64,000 nucleotides of DNA from Cetobacterium sp. 2A (GCF_014250685.1 NZ_JACFAJ010000006.1:434001-498000), one strand, 5' to 3'. Counted from the stretch's first letter, positions 10,347-18,750 are shown. Notes: generated from the sequence alone by a model not told the origin. Made by a program: numbers and translations.

Positions 10347-10367
10347 TCTTTATTTTTCTGGTAAACT
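10340..10367 (+). promoter_or_regulatory. Probable promoter of the helicase-NUDIX unit
   Basis: TTGTCA (10340-10345), 16-base spacer, TAAACT (10362-10367), 20 bases before the helicase ATG. It is weaker than the divergent tRNA promoter that shares its -35 region. Confidence 0.5.
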
Positions 10368-10387
10368 ATTTGTATAGGAGGGGAGTC

Positions 10388-13171
10388 ATGAGAAAAAAAT
10401 TAATTAACAACAATAATAGAGAGTTTTTTTCAGTTTTAAAAGAATCTATAATTGAATGTGAAGAATTTCATTTCATAGTTTCATTCATTAGGTTTAGTGG
10501 GGTACAAATGCTTCTTGATATTCTTAATGAGGCTAAAAAAAGAGGTATAAAGGGTAGAATAATTACAACAAATTACATGGGCATCACAGAGAAAAAAGCT
10601 TTGGAATCTCTTTTGAAGTTTGATAATATTGAACTGAGATTTTTTGATGCAAGAAAAATAGGATTTCATCCAAAAGGATATATTTTTAAAAATGAGAAGA
10701 AAAGTAAAATAATAATTGGGTCTTCCAATATATCTAAAGGTGGACTTAAAAGCAATTTAGAGTGGAGTAGCGAAGAAATTGTTTGTAACATATCAAAATA
10801 TTTTAATGATGTCATGGACGAATTTGAATATATCTGGGACAAATCTCAAAGTTATGATGAAAGATACTTTCTAGATCAAGAATTTAACTATATAAAACTT
10901 CCTGTGGTAGATGAAATAGGTGAAGAACTAGCTAGTTACTCTATGAGTAGTTCTGAAATAACTCCTAATTATATGCAAGAAATAGCTCTTAAAAACATAG
11001 ATAGAATTAGAAGAGGAAATGCTACAAAAGCTCTTGGAATAGCAACAACTGGAACTGGTAAGACATATCTTGGCGCTTTTGATGTCAAAAGAATGAATCC
11101 AAGAAAAATGCTATTTCTTGTTCATAGAGATGAAATCTTAACTTCAGCTTTGAAAAGTTTTAAAAACATAATACACCATAAAACTATGGGAAAATATACT
11201 GGAACTATAAAAGAGATAGAATCGGACTATCTTTTTGCAACTGTCCAAACTATGGCTAGAAATCTTTATGAGTTTAGTAGAGATGAATTTGATTACATCA
11301 TAATAGATGAAGCTCATCATATGGCCGGAGAAACATATCAAAGAATAGTTGAATACTTTACACCAAAATTTCTACTTGGACTTACAGCAACTCCTGAGAG
11401 AGCAGACGGGGTAAATATTTATGAGAAGTTCGATGGAAATATAGTTATGGAAATCAGATTAAAAGAAGCTCTAGATGAACAGCTCATTTCACCTTTTCAC
11501 TACTATGGTATCACTGATATAAAAGATATTGATTTATCAGATGTAGATATAAGCAAAATAGAAGAGGTTGCTAAAAAACTAATGGTTCATTCAAGAACTA
11601 CTTATATTCTTGAAAAGATGTCATTTTATGGATACTCTGGAGAAAAACAAAGGGTTCTTGGCTTTTGTGCAAACATAGAGCATGCTAAATATATGGCCGA
11701 AGAATTTTGTAAAATGGGGGTAGAAGCTGTAGCACTAACGGGAGAAAATACTCCGGAAGAAAGAGACATCCAAATAAAAAAACTTGAAAATAAAAACTCA
11801 AAATTAAAAGTTATCTTTACTGTTGATATTTTTAATGAGGGTGTGGATATCCCAAATATAAATACTATTCTTATGCTTCGTCCAACTAACTCTCCAATAA
11901 TATTTATTCAACAACTTGGTAGGGGTCTTAGAAAAACAAAAGAAAAAGAGTTTGTAACTGTCCTAGATTTTATAGGTAATCATAAGAAGGCATTTCTTAT
12001 CAGTTTAGCTTTAACTGGAAATTCAACCTACGACAAAGACTCGTTGAGAACAGCTCTCAAAACAGACTTTAGAACGCTCTCAAACCAAATTCATGTGAGC
12101 ATGGACGAAATAGCTAAAGAAGAAATTTTAAAACAGATTGAAAACGAAAATTTCAACACTATGAAGTATCTAAAAGAGGAATATTTAAATTTTAAAAATA
12201 TTCTAAAAAGAGTTCCAAAATATTTAGATTATGTCAATTATGAAGCTGCACCAGATATATGTAAATTTTTAATAAAATCTAAGAGCTATGCCAAGTTTTT
12301 AAAAAATATGGATGAAAAGAACTATTCTTTCAATGAAAATGAGATAAAAATTTTAGAAGATTTAGAAGGGATGCTTCCAATTAAAAGAGTTCATGAGTTT
12401 ACAAATATCAAATTTCTAATTGATAACTTATCTCTTGATATCGCTCAATCTGAAAGCGAAGTTTTAAAATATGTGCAACATACTGAAAAAGAAACTGTAG
12501 AACATAGCTTCAAATATCTAAACTGGGAATTCTTAGATGATGGTGAGAAGAGAAGAAAAATAAAACTCTTTAATCTTTCTGAAAACATTTTACGAAAAAC
12601 TGAAGACTTTGAAAAAGCTTTAAAAAATGAAACATTTAAAGAATATTTAAAAGACATGTTAATGTTTGGTATTTTAGATTATGAAAAGAAATTTGGAAAC
12701 GAGGATTACGGAACTCCTTTCCTAAAACTTTATGAAAATTATAGTATGAGAGATATTGCCCTTCTTAGTAATTATGGAAAAATGCATAGTTCATACAGGA
12801 ACGGAGTAAATCCAAGTGAAGATAAAAAAAATTACTATATGTTCATAAATCTAAATAAAGAAGAAGGAATAAAGGAAAGTATAAATTATAGAAATAAAAT
12901 TTGTGATCCTCTTCATTTTCAGTGGCAATCACAGAGTAAAACTTTATTATCTTCTGAAACAGGTCAAAATTTAGTTAATAATCGTGAAAAAAACGTTAAT
13001 CTTCATTTCTTTATGAGAAAGTTTTGTAAAATTGATAATATTACTCAACCTTTTGTATATTTAGGGACTGGAGATGTAATTAATCACCGTGGTGAAAAAC
13101 CAATCGATACACTAATAAAATTACATACTAAAATAGAACCTAAAATTTATTTGGATTTAACACATCTTTAA
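10388..13171 (+). CDS. PLD-like nuclease / SF2 DEAH helicase / DUF3427 fusion protein
   Basis: The protein has 927 residues and three parts. First, roughly 1-150, is a phospholipase-D-like nuclease domain with one HxK motif, FHPKGYIF (His94), followed by IIIGSSNISKGGL; one HKD half means dimerization would be needed for an active site. Second, roughly 190-530, is an SF2 helicase core: Walker A TTGTGKT near 220-226, IIIDEAHHM with the DEAH box near 307-310, LGLTATPERAD, FNEGVDIPN, and the arginine-finger motif QQLGRGLRKT. Third is a long C-terminal region of DUF3427 type. Such proteins are annotated as DEAD/DEAH helicases and are suspected in DNA repair or phage defence; the role is not established here. 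I chose ATG 10388 because TAGGAGGGGAG sits just upstream; the frame is open 16 codons further. A NUDIX gene follows after 17 bases. Confidence 0.88.
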   Translation: MRKKLINNNNREFFSVLKESIIECEEFHFIVSFIRFSGVQMLLDILNEAKKRGIKGRIITTNYMGITEKKALESLLKFDNIELRFFDARKIGFHPKGYIFKNEKKSKIIIGSSNISKGGLKSNLEWSSEEIVCNISKYFNDVMDEFEYIWDKSQSYDERYFLDQEFNYIKLPVVDEIGEELASYSMSSSEITPNYMQEIALKNIDRIRRGNATKALGIATTGTGKTYLGAFDVKRMNPRKMLFLVHRDEILTSALKSFKNIIHHKTMGKYTGTIKEIESDYLFATVQTMARNLYEFSRDEFDYIIIDEAHHMAGETYQRIVEYFTPKFLLGLTATPERADGVNIYEKFDGNIVMEIRLKEALDEQLISPFHYYGITDIKDIDLSDVDISKIEEVAKKLMVHSRTTYILEKMSFYGYSGEKQRVLGFCANIEHAKYMAEEFCKMGVEAVALTGENTPEERDIQIKKLENKNSKLKVIFTVDIFNEGVDIPNINTILMLRPTNSPIIFIQQLGRGLRKTKEKEFVTVLDFIGNHKKAFLISLALTGNSTYDKDSLRTALKTDFRTLSNQIHVSMDEIAKEEILKQIENENFNTMKYLKEEYLNFKNILKRVPKYLDYVNYEAAPDICKFLIKSKSYAKFLKNMDEKNYSFNENEIKILEDLEGMLPIKRVHEFTNIKFLIDNLSLDIAQSESEVLKYVQHTEKETVEHSFKYLNWEFLDDGEKRRKIKLFNLSENILRKTEDFEKALKNETFKEYLKDMLMFGILDYEKKFGNEDYGTPFLKLYENYSMRDIALLSNYGKMHSSYRNGVNPSEDKKNYYMFINLNKEEGIKESINYRNKICDPLHFQWQSQSKTLLSSETGQNLVNNREKNVNLHFFMRKFCKIDNITQPFVYLGTGDVINHRGEKPIDTLIKLHTKIEPKIYLDLTHL

Positions 13172-13188
13172 ATTAAGGAGTAAATTTT

Positions 13189-13578
13189 ATGAAAAAAGAA
13201 ATTAATGTTGCAGCAGCTATTATAAAAGATCATTCAGGTAAAATACTTTGTACTTTAAGAAAAAATAGTAATCCTTTAGGAAACTTCTGGGAATTCCCAG
13301 GTGGAAAAATCGAAAAAGATGAAACTTCTTTTGAAGCCATAGAAAGGGAAATTTATGAAGAATTAAATTTAAAAGTTGTAGCTAAAAATACTTATATGAA
13401 AAATACTCACGAATATAAAGAGGTCATTGTAAATTTAATTCTGATAGAGTGTGATGTTTTGGAAGGAACTATAATTCTAAATGACCATTCAGCTTTTTTA
13501 TGGCTAAAGACAGAAAATTTAAGCTCTTTAGTTTGGGCTCCAGCTGATATTCCAGCTGTAAAAAAACTAATGTCATAA
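13189..13578 (+). CDS. NUDIX (deoxy)nucleoside triphosphate pyrophosphohydrolase, MutT type
   Basis: The protein has 129 residues. It starts EINVAAAIIKDHSGKILCTLR, like MutT, and carries the full NUDIX box: GGKIEKDETSFEAIEREI followed by YEELNL, matching Gx5Ex7REuxEExgu. MutT-type enzymes hydrolyse oxidized or unusual (d)NTPs to monophosphates, for example 8-oxo-dGTP. It starts 17 bases after the helicase stop behind a GGAG site, so the two are almost surely co-transcribed. The pairing suggests a nucleotide-linked role beside the nuclease-helicase rather than general housekeeping, but that is inference. Confidence 0.9.
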   Translation: MKKEINVAAAIIKDHSGKILCTLRKNSNPLGNFWEFPGGKIEKDETSFEAIEREIYEELNLKVVAKNTYMKNTHEYKEVIVNLILIECDVLEGTIILNDHSAFLWLKTENLSSLVWAPADIPAVKKLMS

Positions 13579-13658
13579 TTTTTTTATTTTTTAGAGGATT
13601 ATTGCAATATATTTTAAATATTATGGAAAATATATCATCTAAAATAGGAGGAAAAATT

Positions 13659-13910
13659 ATGGGATTTTTAAGCTGGATTATTCTTGGTTTAATTGCAGGA
13701 GCTCTTGGTAAATGGCTTATGCCTGGTGTAGATGGTGGTGGATTTTTCAACACTATGATTTTAGGTATAATTGGTGCTCTTGTTGGTGGTTGGATTGGTA
13801 GTATCATTGGGATAGGTTCTATTAGAGGACTTAATCTTGGTAGTATCTTTACCGCTACTTTTGGAGCATTTTTAGTTCTATATATCTATAAAAAAATTAA
13901 AGAGAAATAG
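13659..13910 (+). CDS. GlsB/YeaQ/YmgE-type small membrane protein
   Basis: The protein has 83 residues and three glycine-rich hydrophobic helices (SWIILGLIAGALGKWLMPG, then MILGIIGALVGGWIG, then FGAFLVLYIYKK), the pattern of the transglycosylase-associated or GlsB family of small inner-membrane proteins, often stress-induced. No catalytic motif is visible. I chose the ATG at 13659 because TAGGAGG lies at 13645-13651; the frame is open 19 codons further but without a ribosome site. It is 80 bases after the NUDIX gene and may be the last gene of that unit or have its own promoter. Confidence 0.85.
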   Translation: MGFLSWIILGLIAGALGKWLMPGVDGGGFFNTMILGIIGALVGGWIGSIIGIGSIRGLNLGSIFTATFGAFLVLYIYKKIKEK

Positions 13911-13929
13911 AGGTAATTATGTTACAATA

Positions 13930-13959
13930 GGTCGAGTTAATAACTCGATCTTTTTTTTT
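13930..13959 (+). terminator. Intrinsic terminator after the GlsB-type gene
   Basis: Stem TCGAGTTA/TAACTCGA (about 13932-13948) with a minimal loop, then nine T. It closes the plus-strand unit and separates it from the GltD-like gene. Confidence 0.88.
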
Positions 13960-13987
13960 GAAATACCGATATAGGAGTTGATAAACC

Positions 13988-15181
13988 TTGAATAATAATC
14001 TTTTAGAAGAAGCTAATAGATGTTTAAACTGTAAAAAACCTCTTTGCAAAATACATTGTCCAATATCCACAGACATACCAAATATAATCAATCTTTTCAA
14101 AGCTGGTGAACTTGAACTAGCTGGGGAGACTTTATTTGAAAATAATCCTCTCTCAGTTGTATGCTCTATAGTTTGTCCACATGAAAAACAGTGCTTTGGT
14201 CATTGTATAAAAGGAATTAAAGGAGAATCTGTAAATTTCCCAGAAATCGAAAGATTTATCTCTACAAAATTTTTAGAGAGTATAAATTTATCTAAAGAGG
14301 AGGGAACAGATAAACAAAGAATTGCAATAATTGGATCTGGACCTTCTGGAATTACACTGGCATTTATCCTATCGAGAAAAGGATATAAAGTTACTATATT
14401 TGAAAAAAATGAAAAGTTTGGTGGAGTTTTAAGATATGGAATTCCTGAATTTAGATTATCTAGAGAACTTTTAGACCTTTTAGAAATGCAACTAGTTAAA
14501 CTTGGAGTTAAGATTAGATATAATGATTTAATTGGCCCAACTACAACTATTGATAAACTTTTCAGTGATGGTTACTCTGCAATCTTTATAGGAACTGGTG
14601 TTTGGAATCCTAAGAGTTTAAATATAAAAGGAGAAACTTTTGGTCATGTCCACTACGCAATAAATTATTTAAAATCTCCAAATTCTTTTAACCTAGGTAA
14701 AAAGGTTATAGTTATAGGTGGGGGAAATGTTGCTATGGACGCTGCTAGAGTTGCTAAAAGAGCCGGAAGCGATGTCACTATAGTTTATAGAAGAGATATT
14801 AAAGATATGCCTGCAACGAAGGTTGAGATAAGAGAGGCTTTAGAAGATGGTGTAAACTTTATCACACATCATTCTCCTGTTGAAATATTAGATAATGGTA
14901 TGAAATTTACCAATACTACTGATAACTCAGAAGTTACAATAGAATGTGACTCTATAATTATTGCTGTCAGCCAAGCTCCTAAAAACAATATAGTTTCTAC
15001 TGCTAATGATATAAATATTAATCAGTGGGGTCTTATTGTAACAGATGAATTTGGGCATACTTCTAAAAAAGGGGTTTTCTCAGCTGGAGATGTAGTTACT
15101 GGAGCTAGAACAGTTGTAGAAGCTGTAGCTAATACAAAGAAAGTTGCTGAAGCGATTATGGAGTATTGCTCTAAAAATTAA
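13988..15181 (+). CDS. GltD-like FAD-dependent NAD(P)H oxidoreductase
   Basis: The protein has 397 residues and is related to the small subunit of glutamate synthase and to NfnB-type subunits. The N-terminal part (1-100) has two cysteine groups, CLNCKKPLCKIHCP and CSIVCPHEKQCFGHC, that bind two [4Fe-4S] clusters. FAD is bound at IAIIGSGPSGITLA near 117, and GGVLRYGIPEFRL follows. The NAD(P)H site is VIVIGGGNVAMDAARVAKR near 243. FSAGDVVTGARTVVEA is the usual C-terminal FAD motif. No gltB or other partner gene is near, so the electron partner is unknown and I give no symbol. The start is TTG at 13988 behind AGGAG; no ATG fits better. It is somewhat shorter than GltD (about 470). Confidence 0.87.
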   Translation: MNNNLLEEANRCLNCKKPLCKIHCPISTDIPNIINLFKAGELELAGETLFENNPLSVVCSIVCPHEKQCFGHCIKGIKGESVNFPEIERFISTKFLESINLSKEEGTDKQRIAIIGSGPSGITLAFILSRKGYKVTIFEKNEKFGGVLRYGIPEFRLSRELLDLLEMQLVKLGVKIRYNDLIGPTTTIDKLFSDGYSAIFIGTGVWNPKSLNIKGETFGHVHYAINYLKSPNSFNLGKKVIVIGGGNVAMDAARVAKRAGSDVTIVYRRDIKDMPATKVEIREALEDGVNFITHHSPVEILDNGMKFTNTTDNSEVTIECDSIIIAVSQAPKNNIVSTANDININQWGLIVTDEFGHTSKKGVFSAGDVVTGARTVVEAVANTKKVAEAIMEYCSKN

Positions 15182-15199
15182 CTAATAAAACAAAAAAAA

Positions 15200-15232
15200 G
15201 AAAAATCCCTCGGGGGGAGTGAGGGATTTTTC
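15200..15232. terminator. Bidirectional terminator between convergent genes, with C-rich loop
   Basis: A perfect 12-bp stem (15200-15211 with 15221-15232, GAAAAATCCCTC/GAGGGATTTTTC). The U-run follows it on the minus strand, so it ends the rlmA-side transcript; it may also stop the GltD-like transcript. The minus-strand loop contains six C. Confidence 0.85.
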
Positions 15233-15327
15233 AGGTGGGGGGATAATTTTATAACTTTTTCCACTTATTTGGGGGATACTTATATGACGCAGTTACCCTC
15301 AAAAAAGTTTTAAATTTTTATTTATTT

Positions 15328-16152
15328 TTATTTTTTTTCAAAAATATCTATATTTACTTCTACAGTCATTTGTAAATTATCTAGTGCAAATAGCCTATCT
15401 ATGCCATCTTTAGGACTTCTCCATCTGTACGGTGTCATATTAAAAAGATTTATTATACTTTCATTTTCTTTTATCTCAATTCCGTATGAAGAGTTTACTG
15501 TTTCTAAATATGCAAAATCTTTTAAATCTTCTATCGGAGAATAAAATTCCTTTCTAACACTTTCATAAACTACTTCTTTCATTTCTAAAAGATGATTTTC
15601 TCCAGTTGATACTATTATTATTTTTCCACCCTTTTTTAAAGTTCTCATATCTTCTTCTGGAATAATTTTAGCAAACATACAAATTATAAAATCTAATGAT
15701 TCATCCTCTATAGGAAGGTTGCTAGCAGATGCCACTATCCAATCCATACCTTTATAAGCTCTTGCTGCTGCAATAACCGCTTCTTTTGAAATATCTATTC
15801 CAACTATTGCAGGATTTTTTCCAGAACTAATAAGAGAGTCTCTTAAAAGATTAGTATAGTATCCTTCTCCACATCCTATATCTAAGATATTTAAATTCTC
15901 TATGTCTTTAGAATATTTTAAAACAACCTCATTAACTGCATTTGAAATTCCTTTATAATAATTTCTTTCTAAAAAATTCTTTCTAGAAAGAACCATTTCT
16001 TTATTGTCTCCTGGTATTTTACTGTTCTTTTGATTAGAAAGTAATAAGTTACTATGACCAAACTTTGAAATATCAAAAGAATGATTTTTAGAACATCTAT
16101 AACTTTTTTCTTCTCTTTCTAACTTTTCTTTACAAATAGGACAAATAATCAT
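15328..16152 (-). CDS. rlmA: 23S rRNA (guanine-N1)-methyltransferase, RlmA family
   Basis: The protein has 274 residues. The N-terminus is a zinc-binding knuckle: CPICKEKLEREEKSYRC with a following His (NHSFD). It is followed by FGHSNLLLSN, both typical of RlmA proteins, which methylate N1 of G745 or G748 in 23S rRNA helix 35. The SAM-binding motif is NILDIGCGEGYYTNLL near 90-105. The late motif MTPYRWRSPKDG is also family-typical. Whether it is the RlmAI or RlmAII type (which affects macrolide and tylosin response) cannot be decided by eye. It lies 22 bases downstream of the pseudouridine synthase, likely in one unit. Confidence 0.88.
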   Translation of the reverse strand: MIICPICKEKLEREEKSYRCSKNHSFDISKFGHSNLLLSNQKNSKIPGDNKEMVLSRKNFLERNYYKGISNAVNEVVLKYSKDIENLNILDIGCGEGYYTNLLRDSLISSGKNPAIVGIDISKEAVIAAARAYKGMDWIVASASNLPIEDESLDFIICMFAKIIPEEDMRTLKKGGKIIIVSTGENHLLEMKEVVYESVRKEFYSPIEDLKDFAYLETVNSSYGIEIKENESIINLFNMTPYRWRSPKDGIDRLFALDNLQMTVEVNIDIFEKK

Positions 16153-16174
16153 TTAAACTCCTTTTAAAATATTT

Positions 16175-16858
16175 TTATATTATTTCTTCTAGTTTCAGTT
16201 CTCTAATTTCTCCTGGTTCCATATCTCCAAGCTCTATATTTCCAAACTTTACTCTCTTTAAATAGTCAACTCTATTTCCCACAGCTTTTAACATCTTTTT
16301 TACTTGATGATATTTCCCTTCAGTTATTGTTAAATGAATCGCTTTAGGATTTAAATATTCAACTTTTGCGGGTAAACATTGGTATCTATCATCAATTATA
16401 ATTCCATCTTCAAGTCTTTTTATACTCTCTTCTGAAATTTCTCTATTTAATTCAACATAATAAACCTTTTCAAATTTCTCATCTGGATGTGTCATAGAAT
16501 AATTTAATGCCCCATCATTTGTAAATAGTAAAACACCTTCTGTGTCTCTATCTAACCTTCCAATTGGAAAAATCGATCTTGTATCCATCCATTCAGGCAA
16601 AAGATCAACAACGGTTTTCTTTCTTTCATCCTTCATTGCCGTTATATACCCAGCAATTTTATATAGAACATAATATTTCATCTCTTTGTACTTTAATTCT
16701 TTATCTTCAAAAGTTATTATATCAGTTTCAGGATATACATCTATTCTTTCATCTAATATAATTTCACCGTTAACTTTAACTTTTCCATCTAATATTTCTT
16801 TTTTTATAACTTTTCTACTTCCAACTCCACACTCAACCAAATATTTCTCTAATCTCAA
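16175..16858 (-). CDS. rRNA pseudouridine synthase, RsuA/RluB/RluE family
   Basis: Isomerizes specific uridines in rRNA. The protein has 227 residues. An N-terminal S4 RNA-binding domain (RLEKYLVECGVGSRKVIKK, then VKVNG) is followed by the catalytic domain with Asp in IGRLDRDTEGVLLFTNDG and later GKYHQVKKMLKAVG. The open frame allows an ATG 14 codons earlier. I chose TTG 16858 because GGAGG lies at 16867-16871, eight bases before it, and because the protein then starts LRLEKYL, as the S4 domain does in relatives. The target uridine (16S or 23S) is not readable here. Confidence 0.87.
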   Translation of the reverse strand: MRLEKYLVECGVGSRKVIKKEILDGKVKVNGEIILDERIDVYPETDIITFEDKELKYKEMKYYVLYKIAGYITAMKDERKKTVVDLLPEWMDTRSIFPIGRLDRDTEGVLLFTNDGALNYSMTHPDEKFEKVYYVELNREISEESIKRLEDGIIIDDRYQCLPAKVEYLNPKAIHLTITEGKYHQVKKMLKAVGNRVDYLKRVKFGNIELGDMEPGEIRELKLEEII

Positions 16859-16970
16859 ATTCTTTTCCTCCAAAATTATAGATTCTAAATATTTTACCAT
16901 TATTTTTAAAGAAAAGAAATTAAAATATATGGTAAAATTATGAGAAACAAACTATTAAGCGGAGGAACAA

Positions 16971-17543
16971 ATGGCAAATAATATTGGAGATTTAGAATTA
17001 GGAAAAAAAATAACTGAATATAGAAAGGCTAAAAATCTGAATCTATCGGCCTTAGCTGCTGAAATTGATTTAAGCGTATCAATGCTTAGTCAAATTGAAA
17101 AAGGAATGGCAAATCCATCTTTAAATACATTAAAACTTATCTCTAAAACATTAGATGTATCTTTATTTAACTTTTTTATAGAAAATGATCAGAAAAATAA
17201 TTTGGTAGTTAAACCAGAAAATAGAAAAAAAATTATTCTTCCAGAATCTGAAAATATATCTTATGAACTTTTAACTCCAGATTTAAAAGGAACAATCGAG
17301 TTTGCTTTAATGAAGATAGAACCTGGGTACTCATCTTCAATAAACTTAATAAGTCATACTGGAGAGGAGATGGCTTATGTTATGAAAGGAAATATTGATA
17401 TATATTTAGATACTCACGATAATAAATTATCTTTATCTGCTGGAGATAGCATTAGAATTTTACCAAATATGAAACATAGATGGGAAAACAACTACAATGA
17501 GGATTCGGAGATTATTTTTGCTGTAACTCCTACATCTTTTTAA
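16971..17543 (+). CDS. XRE-family regulator with C-terminal cupin domain
   Basis: The protein has 190 residues. A helix-turn-helix occupies roughly 12-65 (LGKKITEYRKAKNLNLSALA, then LSVSMLSQIEKGMANPS). A cupin sensor domain (roughly 85-188) has PGYSSSINLISHTGEEMAYV and GDSIRILPNMKHRWENN. Regulators of this SutR/PuuR type sense small metabolites and usually control a neighbouring metabolic gene. The next gene on the same strand is a DSD1-type PLP enzyme with its own promoter, a natural target. The ATG follows GGAGG. Confidence 0.88.
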   Translation: MANNIGDLELGKKITEYRKAKNLNLSALAAEIDLSVSMLSQIEKGMANPSLNTLKLISKTLDVSLFNFFIENDQKNNLVVKPENRKKIILPESENISYELLTPDLKGTIEFALMKIEPGYSSSINLISHTGEEMAYVMKGNIDIYLDTHDNKLSLSAGDSIRILPNMKHRWENNYNEDSEIIFAVTPTSF

Positions 17544-17562
17544 AAAATAATTAAAAAAAAGC

Positions 17563-17591
17563 TTGAAAATTCCTATTTTTTTAAATATAAT
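17563..17591 (+). promoter_or_regulatory. Promoter of the DSD1-type gene
   Basis: TTGAAA (17563-17568), 17-base spacer, TATAAT (17586-17591). It is in the gap between the cupin regulator and the PLP enzyme, so the enzyme can be transcribed independently and could be repressed or activated here. Confidence 0.82.
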
Positions 17592-17632
17592 TAAATAACT
17601 TTAATGACATTAAATAAAATTAGGAGATAATA

Positions 17633-18745
17633 ATGAATATAAATAATCTTTCAACACCTTCATTTTTACTTGATTTAAATAAATTAGAAAAAAATATCAA
17701 TGATTTCCAAAAAATGGCTAATGATAATAACTGTTCTCTTTGGCCTATGTTAAAAACTCATAAGAGTACTGAAATTACAAGAATGCAAATTGAAGCTGGA
17801 GCAGAAGGTATCTTAGCTGGAACTATTGACGAAGCTTTCTTAGTTGTAGAAAAATCGAATGTAAAAAAAGTTATGCTTGCTTATCCAGTTTTAGGAAAAG
17901 AAAATATAAACAGAGTTTTAGAATTAAAAGAGCTTGCTGAAGTATATATTTCACTTGATGGAATAGAAGGCGCTAAAGAAATAAGTGCAGCTTTAGGGGA
18001 TAACGAAATTAATTATCTTTTAATTTTAGATTCTGGACTTCATAGATTTGGAGTTTCTTCAGATAAAATAGCTGATTTAGCAAAAGAGATTTCACAATAT
18101 AAAAATCTTAAATTCAAAGGAATTTGTACTCATACAGGTCAAGTTTATGGTGTACCTGATGCTACTCATTTACCGGCTGTTATCGAAGAAGAAATAAAAA
18201 CTACAACTGATGCTGTTAGAAATCTTGAAAATGCAGGATTCAAATGTGAAGTTGTTGCTACAGGAACTACACCTACATTCTCTGAAGCTATAAAATCTCC
18301 AGTTATTAATGTAACTAGACCTGGAAACTATGTTTTCTTTGATGTTATCCAAGTTGCTCTAGGAATTGTTAAAGAGGAAGAGTGTTCTCTTACTGTTATG
18401 GCAACTATTGTTTCTAAGCCTTATGATGATCTATTCATTTTAGACTGTGGAAGTAAATGCTTAGGATTAGATAAAGGAGCTCATGGTTCTTCTCTTATAA
18501 ATGGATTTGGAATGGTTAAAGGTCACTCTGAGCTTTCAGTGATTGGTTTATCTGAAGAGGTTGCAAAAGTTAAAATCGAAGGTAATACTACACTAAAAGT
18601 TGGAGATAAAGTTCAAATTATCCCTAACCATTCATGTTCGGCAGCAAATATGACAAGTTTCTTAATTGGACATAGAGATGGAGAAGTTGAAAGAGTAATC
18701 GAAATCGATATCAGAGGAAACTCTCAAAGACCAAAGATAGGATAA
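17633..18745 (+). CDS. DSD1-family PLP enzyme (D-serine dehydratase / D-threonine aldolase-like)
   Basis: The protein has 370 residues and a fold-type III (alanine-racemase-like) barrel. Near the N-terminus STPSFLLDLNKLEKNI is followed by LWPMLKTHKS, where the lysine of KTHK is expected to hold PLP. CTHTGQVYG, VATGTTPTF and RPGNYVFFD are the other family marks. NHSCSAAN near 332 supplies the His-x-Cys pair that binds zinc in eukaryotic-type D-serine dehydratases (aldolases of the family often have His-x-Asp). This supports action on a D-hydroxy-amino acid such as D-serine or D-threonine, but the substrate is not proven. The upstream XRE/cupin gene is the likely regulator. Confidence 0.82.
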   Translation: MNINNLSTPSFLLDLNKLEKNINDFQKMANDNNCSLWPMLKTHKSTEITRMQIEAGAEGILAGTIDEAFLVVEKSNVKKVMLAYPVLGKENINRVLELKELAEVYISLDGIEGAKEISAALGDNEINYLLILDSGLHRFGVSSDKIADLAKEISQYKNLKFKGICTHTGQVYGVPDATHLPAVIEEEIKTTTDAVRNLENAGFKCEVVATGTTPTFSEAIKSPVINVTRPGNYVFFDVIQVALGIVKEEECSLTVMATIVSKPYDDLFILDCGSKCLGLDKGAHGSSLINGFGMVKGHSELSVIGLSEEVAKVKIEGNTTLKVGDKVQIIPNHSCSAANMTSFLIGHRDGEVERVIEIDIRGNSQRPKIG

Positions 18746-18750
18746 TAAGT

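Noticed and set aside
10213..10388. tRNA-fMet as attachment site of an island holding the helicase
   Set aside because: The helicase lies on the 5' side of the tRNA; no integrase and no repeat of the tRNA 3' end was seen.
13469..13807. 112-codon minus-strand frame opposite the NUDIX and GlsB-type genes
   Set aside because: Proline- and isoleucine-rich shadow; no ribosome site, and both plus-strand genes are convincing.
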